From JADHLI01 sp937988715 (GTDB lineage: Bacteria; Pseudomonadota; Alphaproteobacteria; Puniceispirillales; Puniceispirillaceae), in the NCBI GenBank assembly GCA_937988715.1, contig CALKIF010000065.1, positions 1 to 64,000 of the forward strand: a DNA stretch of 64,000 nucleotides, given 5' to 3'. The translations under genes and the position numbers were made by a program. This document shows positions 1-8,994 of this stretch, piece after piece; the stretch's first letter is position 1, and each line of letters opens with the position of its first letter. The notes beneath the pieces were generated by a model. That model had not been told where the DNA came from. It did not search any database and worked only from the letters and a program-made list of their open reading frames with translations.

Positions 1-1169
1 ACACGGCCTGCCTCACCCACAGAATAGGGCGGGAAGTTGTAATGCAACATGAACCGGGCCCGGCTTTCGCCTGTCAGCGCGTCAATAATCTGTTCATCCT
101 GGCCTGTGCCCAATGTGGACACGACCAGAGCCTGTGTCTCCCCGCGGGTAAACAGAGATGAGCCATGTGTGCGCGGCAACAGGCCGACTTCAGCCACAAT
201 CGGCCGGACTGTTTTGGTGTCGCGGCCATCAATACGCATACCTGTCTTCAGAATGGATGAGCGGACCACGTCAGCTTCCAGATCCTTCATCAGGCCGCCA
301 ACCAGAACTTCATCTGCTTCTGCTCCGGCAACCTCCAGAGCTTCTGCCTTTACCTCAGCAACAGCAGCCTGACGTTCTGTTTTATCAGCATGGCCATAGG
401 CAGCTTCAATTTTGTCTCTGAGAGCAGCAAGGCGATCACGCAAATCAGCAGCTTCAGGAGCTTCTTCAGGCAGATCGCGCGGTTCTTTTGCCGCAACCTC
501 AGCCAGATCCACAATCGCGTCAATCACAGACTGCATCTGCTGATGACCAAAAGTCACCGCGCCCAGCATCACCTCTTCAGACAGTTCTGAGGCTTCTGAT
601 TCAACCATCAGAACGCCTTCTTTTGTGCCGGCCACAACCAGATCAAGAGCTGAATCATCCATTTCTGAAAGCGTTGGGTTCAGCACATATCCCCCATCAA
701 CAAAGCCGACACGGGCGGCGGCAATCGGGCCAAAGAACGGCACACCAGACAAGGTCAGTGCGGCTGACGCGCCGACCAAGGCGACGATATCCGGATTGTT
801 TTCCATATCATGTGACAGCACAGTACAAATCACCTGTGTTTCACACTTGAATTCTTTTGGAAAGAGCGGCCGGATCGGTCTGTCAATCAGACGGCTGACC
901 AGGGTTTCGTTTTCAGACGGGCGCCCTTCACGTTTAAAAAAGCCGCCCGGGATTTTGCCCGCAGCAAACGCCTTTTCCTGATAATTAACGGTAAGCGGAA
1001 AGAAATCCTGACCCGGGCGTGCTTTTTTGGCCGCAACAGCGGTACATAAAACGGTTGTCTCGCCCATAGTGGCCAGAACACAACCATCAGCCTGACGGGC
1101 AATTTTGCCTGTCTCAAGCGAAATTGTCTTTCCGCCCCAGTCGATATCTTTGCGAAAAATGTTGAACAT
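1..1169 (-). CDS. pnp: Polyribonucleotide nucleotidyltransferase (PNPase), 3' end cut by window
   Basis: PNPase is a phosphorolytic 3'-to-5' exoribonuclease and degradosome partner. About 389 N-terminal residues of a family usually near 700 are visible. They cover the first RNase PH domain (MFNIFRKDIDWGGKTISLET, then GETTVLCTAV and FKREGRPSENE), the helical linker, and the start of the second RNase PH domain (RTHGSSLFTRGETQALV, about residues 340-360). The KH and S1 domains lie outside the window. The ATG at 1169 gives the usual N-terminus. It sits last in the rimP-to-pnp operon, 484 bases after rpsO, so it probably also has its own leader and promoter. Identity is certain; only the missing end is unknown. 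Confidence 0.97.
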   Translation of the reverse strand, partial: MFNIFRKDIDWGGKTISLETGKIARQADGCVLATMGETTVLCTAVAAKKARPGQDFFPLTVNYQEKAFAAGKIPGGFFKREGRPSENETLVSRLIDRPIRPLFPKEFKCETQVICTVLSHDMENNPDIVALVGASAALTLSGVPFFGPIAAARVGFVDGGYVLNPTLSEMDDSALDLVVAGTKEGVLMVESEASELSEEVMLGAVTFGHQQMQSVIDAIVDLAEVAAKEPRDLPEEAPEAADLRDRLAALRDKIEAAYGHADKTERQAAVAEVKAEALEVAGAEADEVLVGGLMKDLEADVVRSSILKTGMRIDGRDTKTVRPIVAEVGLLPRTHGSSLFTRGETQALVVSTLGTGQDEQIIDALTGESRARFMLHYNFPPYSVGEAGR

Positions 1170-1653
1170 CTATTTTTTTCCTATCATCGGTACATACGGT
1201 GAACCGAACAAAGCTATGGAGAGCTGCCGCGGATAGACCTTTTCTTCAGAAGCCAATCATGTATTTGCCGGATATCAGTAGTGAGGGGCTGTCAGACCCT
1301 TTGTCTGAATTTGACCTCAATATGCTGTCCAGCCCCAACAGGCTTTTCAGCATCTGAATGCCGGTTCATGTGATTGGAAAGATGAGGACGATAGATGCAG
1401 GTGACACTCTGTCTGGTCATCTGCCTGCCATTCCGGCGCCCGCAATGCTTCCGTCTTGCGGTTCAGCTTTCTTTTCTATTGCTTGTTCAATTCGCGCTAC
1501 CTATGACATGCCTGCCGGTGAATTGCAACAAACAATGCAACCTGCTCCGCAAAAAGCACAGCATACGCAAACACACCAGCCCTTAAATCAGCGCTGGTGT
1601 ATCTGTTATCATGATAGGGATAGGCAGCACGCACAGATGCTGCGGCGCAGCTA
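1170..1653. other. 484-base non-coding gap between rpsO and pnp
   Basis: No convincing gene is present. The only open frame of note (1358-1657, plus strand) has no family resemblance and runs against the operon. Two perfect stem-loops are visible: 1573-1600 just after rpsO, and TCAGAC-5-GTCTGA at 1292-1308, about 125 bases before the pnp start. In enteric bacteria the rpsO-pnp space holds a terminator, a pnp promoter and an RNase III-cut leader used for pnp autocontrol. A similar role here is inference. No tRNA-like TTCGA arm was found. Confidence 0.6.
1573..1600 (-). terminator. Stem-loop after rpsO, possible terminator
   Basis: ACACCAGC and GCTGGTGT form a perfect 8-bp stem around a 12-base loop, starting about 54 bases after the rpsO stop. 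The minus-strand sequence that follows (GTTTGCG) is not a clean T-run. It may therefore be a weak or Rho-assisted terminator, a processing site, or a 3'-protecting hairpin. Confidence 0.4.
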
Positions 1654-1923
1654 TTAGCGGCGGAGACCCAATTTGGCGATCAGATCCTTATAGGCCTGCT
1701 CATCACCTTTACGGATGTAATCAAGCAGATGGCGTCTCTGCCCAACCATTTTCAGCAGACCCCGGCGAGACGCGAAATCTTTTTTATGGGTTTTCATATG
1801 TTCTGTCAGATACAGAATCCGATCTGTAAGGATCGCAACCTGAACAGCAGCACTGCCTGAATCCGTTGCCGATTTGCCAAACTCAGAAATCAGCTCAGCC
1901 TTACGCTCTTTTGTAATCGACAT
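1654..1923 (-). CDS. rpsO: 30S ribosomal protein S15
   Basis: S15 binds the 16S rRNA three-way junction and nucleates the platform of the small subunit. The 89-residue protein has the family signature throughout: MSITKERK, the central GSAAVQVAILTDRI, the H-K-DFASRRGLLKMVGQRR segment and the C-terminal YKDLIAKLGLRR. Length is typical. The frame could open three bases earlier at a GTG (1926), but the ATG at 1923 is preferred: AAGGAGAAGGTG precedes it and family members start MSI. It follows truB by 47 bases in the nusA-infB operon, with pnp downstream. Confidence 0.98.
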   Translation of the reverse strand: MSITKERKAELISEFGKSATDSGSAAVQVAILTDRILYLTEHMKTHKKDFASRRGLLKMVGQRRHLLDYIRKGDEQAYKDLIAKLGLRR

Positions 1924-1970
1924 CACCTTCTCCTTTTCACTGCCCTGACCAGATGATCATCAGGCATTGG

Positions 1971-2921
1971 TTAGATGTTTAACACCCGCACAGGAGATAA
2001 AATCTGCTGCATCAGCTTTACAATGGCCACCGGTTGTTGATCACACGCCGCAACCCCGGTTACGGGATCTTGTTGTGCATCACCGGCTATTGCCCTGAAA
2101 GCTTCTGCCCGGGTTGGGTCAAGCGTCACACTTTGCCCAAACCGCAGTTTTTCCGCCTCCTGTTCTGTTATGGCCAGAGCCGGGATGTCGTCCAGCGCGG
2201 TCATAACAGGAATGACATAGTCATGCGAGCGCGGAGTATAGACCATCTGATCAAAGAAATCCAGAGAAATTGCCTGATCAATGTCAAACCGGCCAACAGA
2301 TCGGCGCTCCAGAAACACCACATGTGCCGCAGACCCCAGCGCCCGCCCGATATCACGGGCAAGAGAGCGGATATAGGTCCCTTTACCGCAACGCACAGAA
2401 AATGTGGTCTCCTCATCTGTATGATCTGTCATCGTGAGCGACTGGATCATCACCTGGCGGGGCGGCAGGTCAAGATCAGCTGTGTCCTGGCCGCCACGCT
2501 GGCTGTCTCTGGCCAGCGCATAGGCCCTCCTGCCTTTGATTTTCACAGCTGAAAACACAGGCGGGACCTGGGTGATCAGGCCTGTAAATCGCGGCAAAAC
2601 AGCGGTTATATCTTCGGCGGACGGGCGATGATCTGAGGTTTTCGTCACCTCACCTTCGGTATCATCTGTTTGTGTTTCCGCGCCCCACCGGAGTGTGAAC
2701 CGGTAAGATTTTTCAGCTGTCATCACATAGGAAATGGTTTTTGTGGCCTCACCGACCGCAATCGGCAACACCCCGCAGGCAAGCGGATCAAGCGTGCCTG
2801 CATGGCCTGTTTTCGCCCCGCCTAAATATCGCCTGACAACAGCGACCGCTTTGGCAGAGGACACACCAACAGGTTTATTCAGAACAATCCAGCCATGAAC
2901 AGCGTTTTTTTGAGCCGACAT
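1971..2921 (-). CDS. truB: tRNA pseudouridine-55 synthase TruB
   Basis: Isomerises U55 in the T-arm of tRNAs and assists tRNA folding. The 316-residue protein shows GWIVLNKPVGVSS near the N-terminus, the catalytic GHAGTLDPLACGVLPI with its aspartate at about residue 45, and the family blocks QVPPVFSAVKIKGRRAY and CGKGTYIRSLARDIG. The open frame extends 30 codons further upstream, but that part overlaps the end of rbfA and does not look like TruB. MSAQKNAVHGW at 2921 is therefore chosen, leaving 16 bases after rbfA. A C-terminal extension of about 50 residues past the catalytic fold resembles the PUA-like tail of this family. It lies in the infB-rbfA-truB-rpsO arrangement common to proteobacteria. 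Confidence 0.97.
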   Translation of the reverse strand: MSAQKNAVHGWIVLNKPVGVSSAKAVAVVRRYLGGAKTGHAGTLDPLACGVLPIAVGEATKTISYVMTAEKSYRFTLRWGAETQTDDTEGEVTKTSDHRPSAEDITAVLPRFTGLITQVPPVFSAVKIKGRRAYALARDSQRGGQDTADLDLPPRQVMIQSLTMTDHTDEETTFSVRCGKGTYIRSLARDIGRALGSAAHVVFLERRSVGRFDIDQAISLDFFDQMVYTPRSHDYVIPVMTALDDIPALAITEQEAEKLRFGQSVTLDPTRAEAFRAIAGDAQQDPVTGVAACDQQPVAIVKLMQQILSPVRVLNI

Positions 2922-2937
2922 GATGCCAACCGGCCTG

Positions 2938-3321
2938 TCAATTATCTGTCTGAATGGATGAAAACAGCTTTGCCATCCTGTCAGCGGTTTCATAGCTTTC
3001 ATCAGCAACAAATTTTAAAGCAGGCAGACGGCGAAGATGAACCCGGCTGGCCAGCTGGTGCCTGAGCAGGGGGGCGGTCTGGTTCAGTACCGGCAGAACC
3101 CGTTCAATATCCACCCCGCCCAGAGTCATCACATAGACACGGGCGTTGGACAGATCAGGGCTGACAGACACCTCAGAGACCGTAATCGGGACGGTATCCA
3201 GTTCCGGGATGTGGGTTTCCTGGCGCATCAATATTGAAGACAGGTGATGGCGCAGATCTTCACCTACCCTGAGCTGGCGCTGGCTTGGCCCGGCTGTTGC
3301 TGTTTTCGACTTACGCGGCAT
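2938..3321 (-). CDS. rbfA: 30S ribosome-binding factor RbfA
   Basis: RbfA is a late-stage 30S assembly factor that binds near the 5' helix of 16S rRNA and helps cold adaptation. The 127-residue single KH-like domain has QRQLRVGEDLRHHLSSIL at the start, the central VSVSPDLSNARVYVMTLG, and the terminal LRRLPALKFVADESYE, all characteristic. Length is normal. It follows infB by 52 bases and precedes truB by 16, so it is surely cotranscribed with both. Confidence 0.97.
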   Translation of the reverse strand: MPRKSKTATAGPSQRQLRVGEDLRHHLSSILMRQETHIPELDTVPITVSEVSVSPDLSNARVYVMTLGGVDIERVLPVLNQTAPLLRHQLASRVHLRRLPALKFVADESYETADRMAKLFSSIQTDN

Positions 3322-3373
3322 TACTTCGTCTCATTAGCAGCTGACACAGTCTGTTAACCCTGTGTCTGAGCTG

Positions 3374-5923
3374 TTAATCCAAAGTCCGGGCGACTTCTTT
3401 GATCTCGAAACATTCGATCATATCGCCTTCCTGAATATCGGCATAATTTTCAAAGGCCATACCGCATTCCATTGATTCACGGACTTCTTTGACCTCATCT
3501 TTAAACCGGCGGAGAGTCTTCAGCGACCCTTCATGAATCACCACGTTATCGCGCAGCAATCTGACCTTACAGCCCCGCTTGATAATCCCTTCTGTAACCA
3601 TACAACCGGCAACTTTGCCTGATTTGGAGACAGAAAAGACCTGGCGGATTTCGGCATAACCGATGAAGTTTTCCTGGCTGTCCGGGCTGAGCAAGCCGCC
3701 CATTGCCGCCTTAACTTCGTCAATCAGCTCATAAATAATTGAATGATAGCGGATCTCGACATTATCGCGTTTTGCCAAATCACGGGCTTGCGGAATCGCG
3801 CGCACATTAAAGCCGATCACCATAGCGTTTGACGCCGCAGCCAGAGAAATATCAGATTCAGACAGCGCGCCCACACCGCCTGTCAAAATCCGGGCTTTGA
3901 CCTGTTCTGTGCCCAGCTTTTCAAGAGCGTTGCGGATGGCTTCCAATGAGCCATGCACATCTGTTTTGATCACAATCGGCAGCTCTTCAGCTTCACCTGC
4001 GGCAATAGCTGTCAGCATCTGTTCAACAGAACCGCGTGCTGATACAGCCGCTTCTTTGTCCCTGATCCGGCGTTTCCGATATTCAGCAATTTCACGGGCC
4101 CGTGATTCACTTTCCACAACAGAAAACAGATCGCCTGCCATCGGTGTGCCGTTCAGACCCAGAACCTCAACCGGCTGACCCGGCAAGGCCTGTTTCAGCT
4201 GCTTGCCTCTGTCATTGAGCAGGGCGCGCACACGGCCTGATTCAGCACCGCTGACGAAAATATCACCAACCCGTAATGTGCCGCGCTGGACCAGCACAGT
4301 GGCCACTGACCCCCGGCCGCGTTCAACTTTCGCCTCAACAACCGTACCTTCTGCTGCTCTGTCTGGATTGGCCTTTAATTCAAGCAGTTCGGTCTGCAGC
4401 ATCATAGCTTCTTCAAGCTTGTCCAGACCTGAACCTGTATGTGCTGACACATCAACACACAGAATATCCCCGCCATAATCTTCGGTAACAATCTCATACT
4501 GAAGCAGATCATTACGGACCCGAAGCGGATCCGCATCTGGCTTGTCACATTTATTCACTGCAACAATAATCGGACAATCTGCGGCTTTGGCGTGATTAAT
4601 CGCTTCAATCGTCTGTGCCTTTACCGAATCATCAGCCGCAACAACCAAAACCACAATATCTGTTGTGGTCGCCCCGCGAGAGCGCATCTCAGTAAAGGCT
4701 TCGTGGCCGGGTGTATCAATAAAGGTGATCAGATTACCGGCTTTGGTTTCAATCTGATAGGCACCGATATGCTGGGTGATCCCGCCTGATTCGCCGGCGG
4801 CCACATCTGTTGCCCGGATCGCATCCAAAAGGCTGGTCTTGCCATGATCAACATGACCCATAACCGTAACAACTGGCGGCCGCGGCTTCAGATCAGCCTC
4901 AGCATCAGGTGCACCAGACAGACCGTCTTCAATATCTGATTCAGACACCCGCTGGACCCGATGGCCGAATTCCAGTGTGACCAGTTCAGCTGTTTCAGCA
5001 TCAATGGTCTGGGTAACTGTGGCCATAATGCCCTGCTTCATCAATTCCTTGACCACATCAGCGGCCCGTTCAGCCATTCTGTTGGCCAGTTCCTGAACGG
5101 TGATGGTATCTGGGATCACCACATCACGGACCTGCTTGACCTGAGGCTGTGATTCGCGCATCCGGGCCTTTTCCCGCTGACGGCGAACAGAAGCCAGAGA
5201 TCGCTGGCGGGAATCACCATCTGATAAGGCCTGAGAAATGGTCATCTTGCCGGTGCGGCGTCTGTCACCTTCACCGCGGCGCTGACCGGCAGGTCTGCGC
5301 GGCGCTTCAGCTTCTTCTGCGCGGCGGCGACTGCGTACCGGGGTGTCTTCGCGCACAGGCAGAGGTGCGGTTGCGTTAATATCCTGTTCTTTTGCCCGGC
5401 TTTTTGCCTGCCGCTGGGCATTTTCAGCCGCCAGCTTTTCCATCTCTGTCTGGCGGATGGCGGCCGCTTGTTTTTCAATCTCTTCAAGCTCTGCTAACTC
5501 TGCGCGCCGACGGGCTTCACGCGGGTCCAGAACCTCTTCCGGTGCAGCTTCTTCTGCCGGCGGCTCAGGTGAGCTGACCTCTTCTGGCGCGGCCTGAGAT
5601 TTGGACAAGCCTTCCTGCAGAACTTTCATCCGGTTTGCCCGCTCAGCAGCGGTCAGACGATCATCTGGCTTGGGGGCTGGTGCGGTTGGCGCTTCAACAG
5701 TGTCTTCAGATGGAGCAGGGGCAGCAGGCTGAGCAGCAGAAGAGGCGCGCAAAGCCGGGTTCAGAACACGTTTGCGTCTGACTTCAACCTGCACATTTTT
5801 ACCCCGGCCTGTTCCCAGATTGCCGCCACGAAGGGCGGTCTGATCAAGGGCACCCCCACCGAGGGTAAGCTTGCCGCTTCCTGACAAACTTAATTTCTTC
5901 GGTTTACTGTTTTCTTCGCTCAT
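3374..5923 (-). CDS. infB: Translation initiation factor IF-2
   Basis: IF-2 is the GTPase that brings fMet-tRNA to the 30S P-site and promotes subunit joining. At 849 residues it has the usual alphaproteobacterial form. A long charged, low-complexity N-terminal part (about 1-260) is rich in Ala, Glu and Arg. Next comes a conserved IF2 N-domain (TVQELANRMAERAADVVKEL). The G domain has GHVDHGKTS (about residue 356), DTPGHEAF and NKCDKPDA, followed by the beta-barrel and C-terminal domains ending near FEIKEVARTLD. A GGAAAGG ribosome-binding site lies 6 bases before the ATG. It sits between ylxR and rbfA in the nusA operon. Confidence 0.98.
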   Translation of the reverse strand: MSEENSKPKKLSLSGSGKLTLGGGALDQTALRGGNLGTGRGKNVQVEVRRKRVLNPALRASSAAQPAAPAPSEDTVEAPTAPAPKPDDRLTAAERANRMKVLQEGLSKSQAAPEEVSSPEPPAEEAAPEEVLDPREARRRAELAELEEIEKQAAAIRQTEMEKLAAENAQRQAKSRAKEQDINATAPLPVREDTPVRSRRRAEEAEAPRRPAGQRRGEGDRRRTGKMTISQALSDGDSRQRSLASVRRQREKARMRESQPQVKQVRDVVIPDTITVQELANRMAERAADVVKELMKQGIMATVTQTIDAETAELVTLEFGHRVQRVSESDIEDGLSGAPDAEADLKPRPPVVTVMGHVDHGKTSLLDAIRATDVAAGESGGITQHIGAYQIETKAGNLITFIDTPGHEAFTEMRSRGATTTDIVVLVVAADDSVKAQTIEAINHAKAADCPIIVAVNKCDKPDADPLRVRNDLLQYEIVTEDYGGDILCVDVSAHTGSGLDKLEEAMMLQTELLELKANPDRAAEGTVVEAKVERGRGSVATVLVQRGTLRVGDIFVSGAESGRVRALLNDRGKQLKQALPGQPVEVLGLNGTPMAGDLFSVVESESRAREIAEYRKRRIRDKEAAVSARGSVEQMLTAIAAGEAEELPIVIKTDVHGSLEAIRNALEKLGTEQVKARILTGGVGALSESDISLAAASNAMVIGFNVRAIPQARDLAKRDNVEIRYHSIIYELIDEVKAAMGGLLSPDSQENFIGYAEIRQVFSVSKSGKVAGCMVTEGIIKRGCKVRLLRDNVVIHEGSLKTLRRFKDEVKEVRESMECGMAFENYADIQEGDMIECFEIKEVARTLD

Positions 5924-6047
5924 AAAAGACCTTTCCGAGACACACCCGCCAGAACCATTGATGAAGACCTGTACTTATGCCGGTATGACTATCTGTGTGC
6001 TAGGTAATACACCCGCTTACCCCTGTATGACAAGCATTCCCCGGCAA

Positions 6048-6686
6048 CTATGTTGTGTTTTCAGCATTTGCCACCCCGCGCCAGCGCATCAGATCCGCCT
6101 TCAGCAGCGATTCAAGCCGTTGTTGTGCAGCTGTTCCAGAATGGATAACCCCCGCATAAGCCACCGAGGTACTGCCGGCAACCTGACCCAGCCATTCAGC
6201 CGGAATGCCTGTTTCAACCCAGTCTGGCTGGCACAGGCTGATCAACTGGCGGGCTTCACGCGGGCTGGCATCATCTGCGACCAGCAAGCAAGCCAGCAGG
6301 GACGAGCCGCTGCGCAATTTACCGCCACCAGTCACCAGAGAGCCGGCCTTGCGCATCATCGACAGCCGCGCGATCAGCTGCTCACCAAGGCGGCGTTCCA
6401 GATGGTCAAGAAACCCGTCATTAATTGCCAGCTTCTGTTTCAGATGGCGGCTGAATTTGTTTCCAGACAAGGCTTGCGAAAGACAATCCCGATCAGCTCT
6501 GACCCAGGCCCCCCGCCCGCCCAGTTTTTCATTCAGATCAGCCACCAGCTGGCCATCCGGCGATGCCACAAAGCGGATCAGAACCGCTTTGTCTGCCGTC
6601 TGACCAGTAACCACACATTTGCGCTGCGGCGCAGAGGTGTCGGCCTGATCATAATCCTGCTCTGATGGGCTGTGCGGTGTCACCAT
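6048..6686 (-). CDS. ylxR: YlxR-family (DUF448) RNA-binding protein
   Basis: The N-terminal part (about residues 18-95) is the DUF448/YlxR domain, with RKCVVTGQ, LIRFVASPDG and GGRGAWVRADRDCL. The remaining 110 residues form an alpha/beta region (SLLACLLVADDASPREARQL) of the kind that in alphaproteobacteria extends YlxR, possibly L7Ae-like. It therefore exceeds the roughly 90 residues of the Firmicutes form. The position between nusA and infB is the classic context. YlxR proteins are thought to bind RNA or modulate RNase P or transcription, but the role here is not shown by sequence. A gap of 28 bases follows nusA. Confidence 0.9.
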   Translation of the reverse strand: MVTPHSPSEQDYDQADTSAPQRKCVVTGQTADKAVLIRFVASPDGQLVADLNEKLGGRGAWVRADRDCLSQALSGNKFSRHLKQKLAINDGFLDHLERRLGEQLIARLSMMRKAGSLVTGGGKLRSGSSLLACLLVADDASPREARQLISLCQPDWVETGIPAEWLGQVAGSTSVAYAGVIHSGTAAQQRLESLLKADLMRWRGVANAENTT

Positions 6687-6714
6687 GGAAAACCCTGCCT
6701 GCGATCTTCATCGC

Positions 6715-8274
6715 TCAGCTGTCCGCAGCATCAGAAGGCTGTTCTGTGCCAGCCTCATCCGGTGCTTCAGCATCTTCATCAGCAAACCAATGCGCCCGGG
6801 CAGCCATAATAATATCACCAGCCACAGCCTCATCATCAATGCCATGCTCACCCAGCAGTTCAACCAGCTCTTCACTGTCAAGCTCAGCCAGATCATCCAG
6901 GCTTAAGATCTTATTTTCAGCCAATGTCAGAATCATGCCCAGAGACAGATATTCCACCTCTTTTAGATCATCTTTCACATTCATCTCTGCCAGCGCAGCC
7001 GTAATGCGGTTGGTTTCCGCTTCAACATATTCCAGCGCCCGGTTTTGCAGCTCAGTTGCGATATCTTCGTCAAACCCCTGGATCATCGCCAGATCGCTGA
7101 CCGGTGTTGCGGCAATATCATCAACAGTCACAAACCCTTCAGCAACCAGAAGATGAGCAATCACATCATCAATGTTCAGCGCTTCAATGAAACGTGTTGA
7201 TCTGGTCTTGAATTCTTCCTGACGGCGTTCTGATTCTTCAGCTTCGGTCAGGATGTCGATGTACCAGCCGGTCAGCTGAGACGCCAGACGCACATTCTGG
7301 CCCCGCCGCCCGATCGCCAGGCTGAGCTGATCATCAGGCACCACAACTTCCACCCGGCCGGCAACTTCATCAACCACAACTTTTGCCACTTCAGCCGGCG
7401 CCAGCGCATTCACAATAAAGGTCACCGGATCTTCAGAAAACGGAATGATTTCTATCTTTTCGCCCTGCAATTCACTGACCACAGCCTGAACGCGGCTGCC
7501 TCTGAGGCCCACACAGGCCCCGACCGGATCAATTGAGGTATCACGAGACAGAACAGAGATTTTCGCGCGGCTGCCCGGCTCTCTGGCGACAGCTTTGATT
7601 TCAATAATGCCGTCATAAATCTCCGGAACCTCTTGCGTAAACAGTTTTGCCATGAATTCGTTGGCGGCGCGGGACAGGAAAATCTGTGGCCCGCGAACCT
7701 CTTCACGCACATCAACAATATAGGCCCGAACACGATCACCCTGGTTCAGATTTTCGCGCGGGATCATTTCTTCACGCCGGATGACCCCTTCTGCACGGCC
7801 CAGATCAACAGTGATAGAATAGCTTTCTGCCCGCTTGACAGTCCCAAGGACAATTTCACCCACACGATCTTTATATTCCTGATATTGACGGGCCCGCTCA
7901 GCTTCGCGCACCTTTTGCGAGATCACCTGTTTGGCGGTCTGTGCAGCGATTCTGCCGAATTCGATCGGCGGCAGGGGCTGACGCAGAAACTCACCAACAG
8001 CCAGCCCGTGTTTTTCCCCTTCGGCCAGGCTCATCTGTGTTGAATCATCTTCAACATCATCAACAACTTCTGTCCAGCGTTCCAGTTGAATTGACCCGGT
8101 TTTGCGGTCAATCATCGCGCGGATATCCCGGTCATTACCATATTTGGACCGGCCCGCCTTCTGGATGGCTTCTTCCATCGCCACGATGACTTCCTCGCGT
8201 TCAATGGATTTTTCGCGTGCAACCACATCAGCAATTTGCATCAATTCAAGTCCGGGAATTGAAGATGTATCCAT
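6715..8274 (-). CDS. nusA: Transcription termination/antitermination factor NusA
   Basis: NusA binds RNA polymerase and nascent RNA to control pausing, termination and antitermination. The 519-residue protein has the NusA N-terminal domain (ELMQIADVVAREKSIEREEV), an S1 domain (about 135-200, VGEIVLGTVKRAESYSITVDLG), and two KH domains with VGLRGSRVQAVVSEL and SLAIGRRGQNVRLASQLTG. Two C-terminal helix-hairpin-helix acidic repeats follow, ending in an Asp/Glu-rich tail. Good GAGG site before the ATG. It is second in the operon after rimP. NusA often autoregulates, and a terminator-like hairpin in the rimP leader offers a target. Confidence 0.98.
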   Translation of the reverse strand: MDTSSIPGLELMQIADVVAREKSIEREEVIVAMEEAIQKAGRSKYGNDRDIRAMIDRKTGSIQLERWTEVVDDVEDDSTQMSLAEGEKHGLAVGEFLRQPLPPIEFGRIAAQTAKQVISQKVREAERARQYQEYKDRVGEIVLGTVKRAESYSITVDLGRAEGVIRREEMIPRENLNQGDRVRAYIVDVREEVRGPQIFLSRAANEFMAKLFTQEVPEIYDGIIEIKAVAREPGSRAKISVLSRDTSIDPVGACVGLRGSRVQAVVSELQGEKIEIIPFSEDPVTFIVNALAPAEVAKVVVDEVAGRVEVVVPDDQLSLAIGRRGQNVRLASQLTGWYIDILTEAEESERRQEEFKTRSTRFIEALNIDDVIAHLLVAEGFVTVDDIAATPVSDLAMIQGFDEDIATELQNRALEYVEAETNRITAALAEMNVKDDLKEVEYLSLGMILTLAENKILSLDDLAELDSEELVELLGEHGIDDEAVAGDIIMAARAHWFADEDAEAPDEAGTEQPSDAADS

Positions 8275-8316
8275 GGGGTTCTGCCTCTTCTTTCAGCTGT
8301 TTTATCTAGACAATAT

Positions 8317-8850
8317 CTATTTCATATCTGGGTTCGGTTTGCCCGGCTTGGTCCGGCGGGCAGGTTGTTTCAAGGTGGAATAAAATTCGGTCGGATCCAG
8401 CTTGGCGGTATCAATATCTGAAAAGCCAAAGCTGACCCGTCCGATGCCGGTTTCAATTGAAATGGTGCCCTGTTCATCCATGCCGGTCAGACGGCCCTTG
8501 AACCGTTTCTGGCCATCCAGCATCTGCAGCAAGGTCACTTTGACCTGCTCACCAGCAAAGCGGGTAAAATCCGCCTCTCGGGTGAGAGGGCGATCAATCC
8601 CAGGTGAGCTGACCTCAAGCGTATAAGCCTGTTCAATCGGGTCTTCAACATCCAGAACAGCAGCCAGATGGCGGCTGATCTCAGCGCAATCCTCTACTGT
8701 CATTTCTCTGTCTTCAAAGGGTTCAGCCATAATCTGCAACGCCGCCCTGTCTGAACGCCCGGCCCCGCCAGAATACCGGATGCGCACACAATCATAGCCC
8801 AGGGTGGACAGGGCCGGCACAATCAGCTTTTCAAATTTCTGCGTACTCAT
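8317..8850 (-). CDS. rimP: Ribosome maturation factor RimP
   Basis: RimP acts in 30S assembly and is usually the first gene before nusA, as here. The 177-residue protein has the family blocks LSTLGYDCVRIRYSG, VEDCAEISRHLAAVLDVEDPI and the signature YTLEVSSPGIDRPLT. A C-terminal Sm-like domain follows (FKGRLTGMDEQGTISIE). The tail of about 15 residues is basic and proline-rich. nusA begins 42 bases downstream. The gene opens the operon behind the promoter at 8952-8980, with a hairpin plus T-run in between. Confidence 0.96.
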   Translation of the reverse strand: MSTQKFEKLIVPALSTLGYDCVRIRYSGGAGRSDRAALQIMAEPFEDREMTVEDCAEISRHLAAVLDVEDPIEQAYTLEVSSPGIDRPLTREADFTRFAGEQVKVTLLQMLDGQKRFKGRLTGMDEQGTISIETGIGRVSFGFSDIDTAKLDPTEFYSTLKQPARRTKPGKPNPDMK

Positions 8851-8895
8851 CTGCGGTATCAGTCATCCACATCATTCACGACCAAAACCCGCGCA

Positions 8896-8922
8896 ATAAA
8901 AAAGGCAGGCTTTTGGCCTACC
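8896..8922 (-). terminator. Intrinsic-terminator hairpin in the trmB-rimP interval
   Basis: Read on the minus strand, GGTAGGC and GCCTGCC form a 7-bp stem (one G-T pair) around the loop CAAAA and are followed at once by TTTTTTATT. This is a canonical Rho-independent terminator. It lies after trmB but also downstream of the likely rimP promoter, so it may act as an attenuator for the nusA operon rather than only ending the trmB transcript. Confidence 0.8.
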
Positions 8923-8951
8923 GGATTATGCTTCGGTTTTTGTTACTCTGC

Positions 8952-8980
8952 GTTATAGCCTTAACTGACCAAAAAGGCAA
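8952..8980 (-). promoter_or_regulatory. Predicted sigma-70 promoter for rimP-nusA operon
   Basis: On the minus strand TTGCCT, a 17-base spacer and TATAAC make a good housekeeping promoter starting 15 bases after the trmB stop. Predicted transcription starts near 8945, giving a leader of about 95 bases that includes the terminator-like hairpin before the rimP ATG. No experiment supports it; the call is by motif and spacing only. Confidence 0.6.
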
Positions 8981-8994
8981 GTCCTGTCTGGTGG

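Noticed and set aside
1358..1657. 99-codon frame in the rpsO-pnp gap
   Set aside because: No ribosome-binding site of note, no family match, and it ends inside rpsO on the opposite strand.
5871..6665. 264-codon plus-strand open frame
   Set aside because: It lies opposite ylxR, begins inside infB, has no family resemblance, and ylxR has strong motifs and the expected position.
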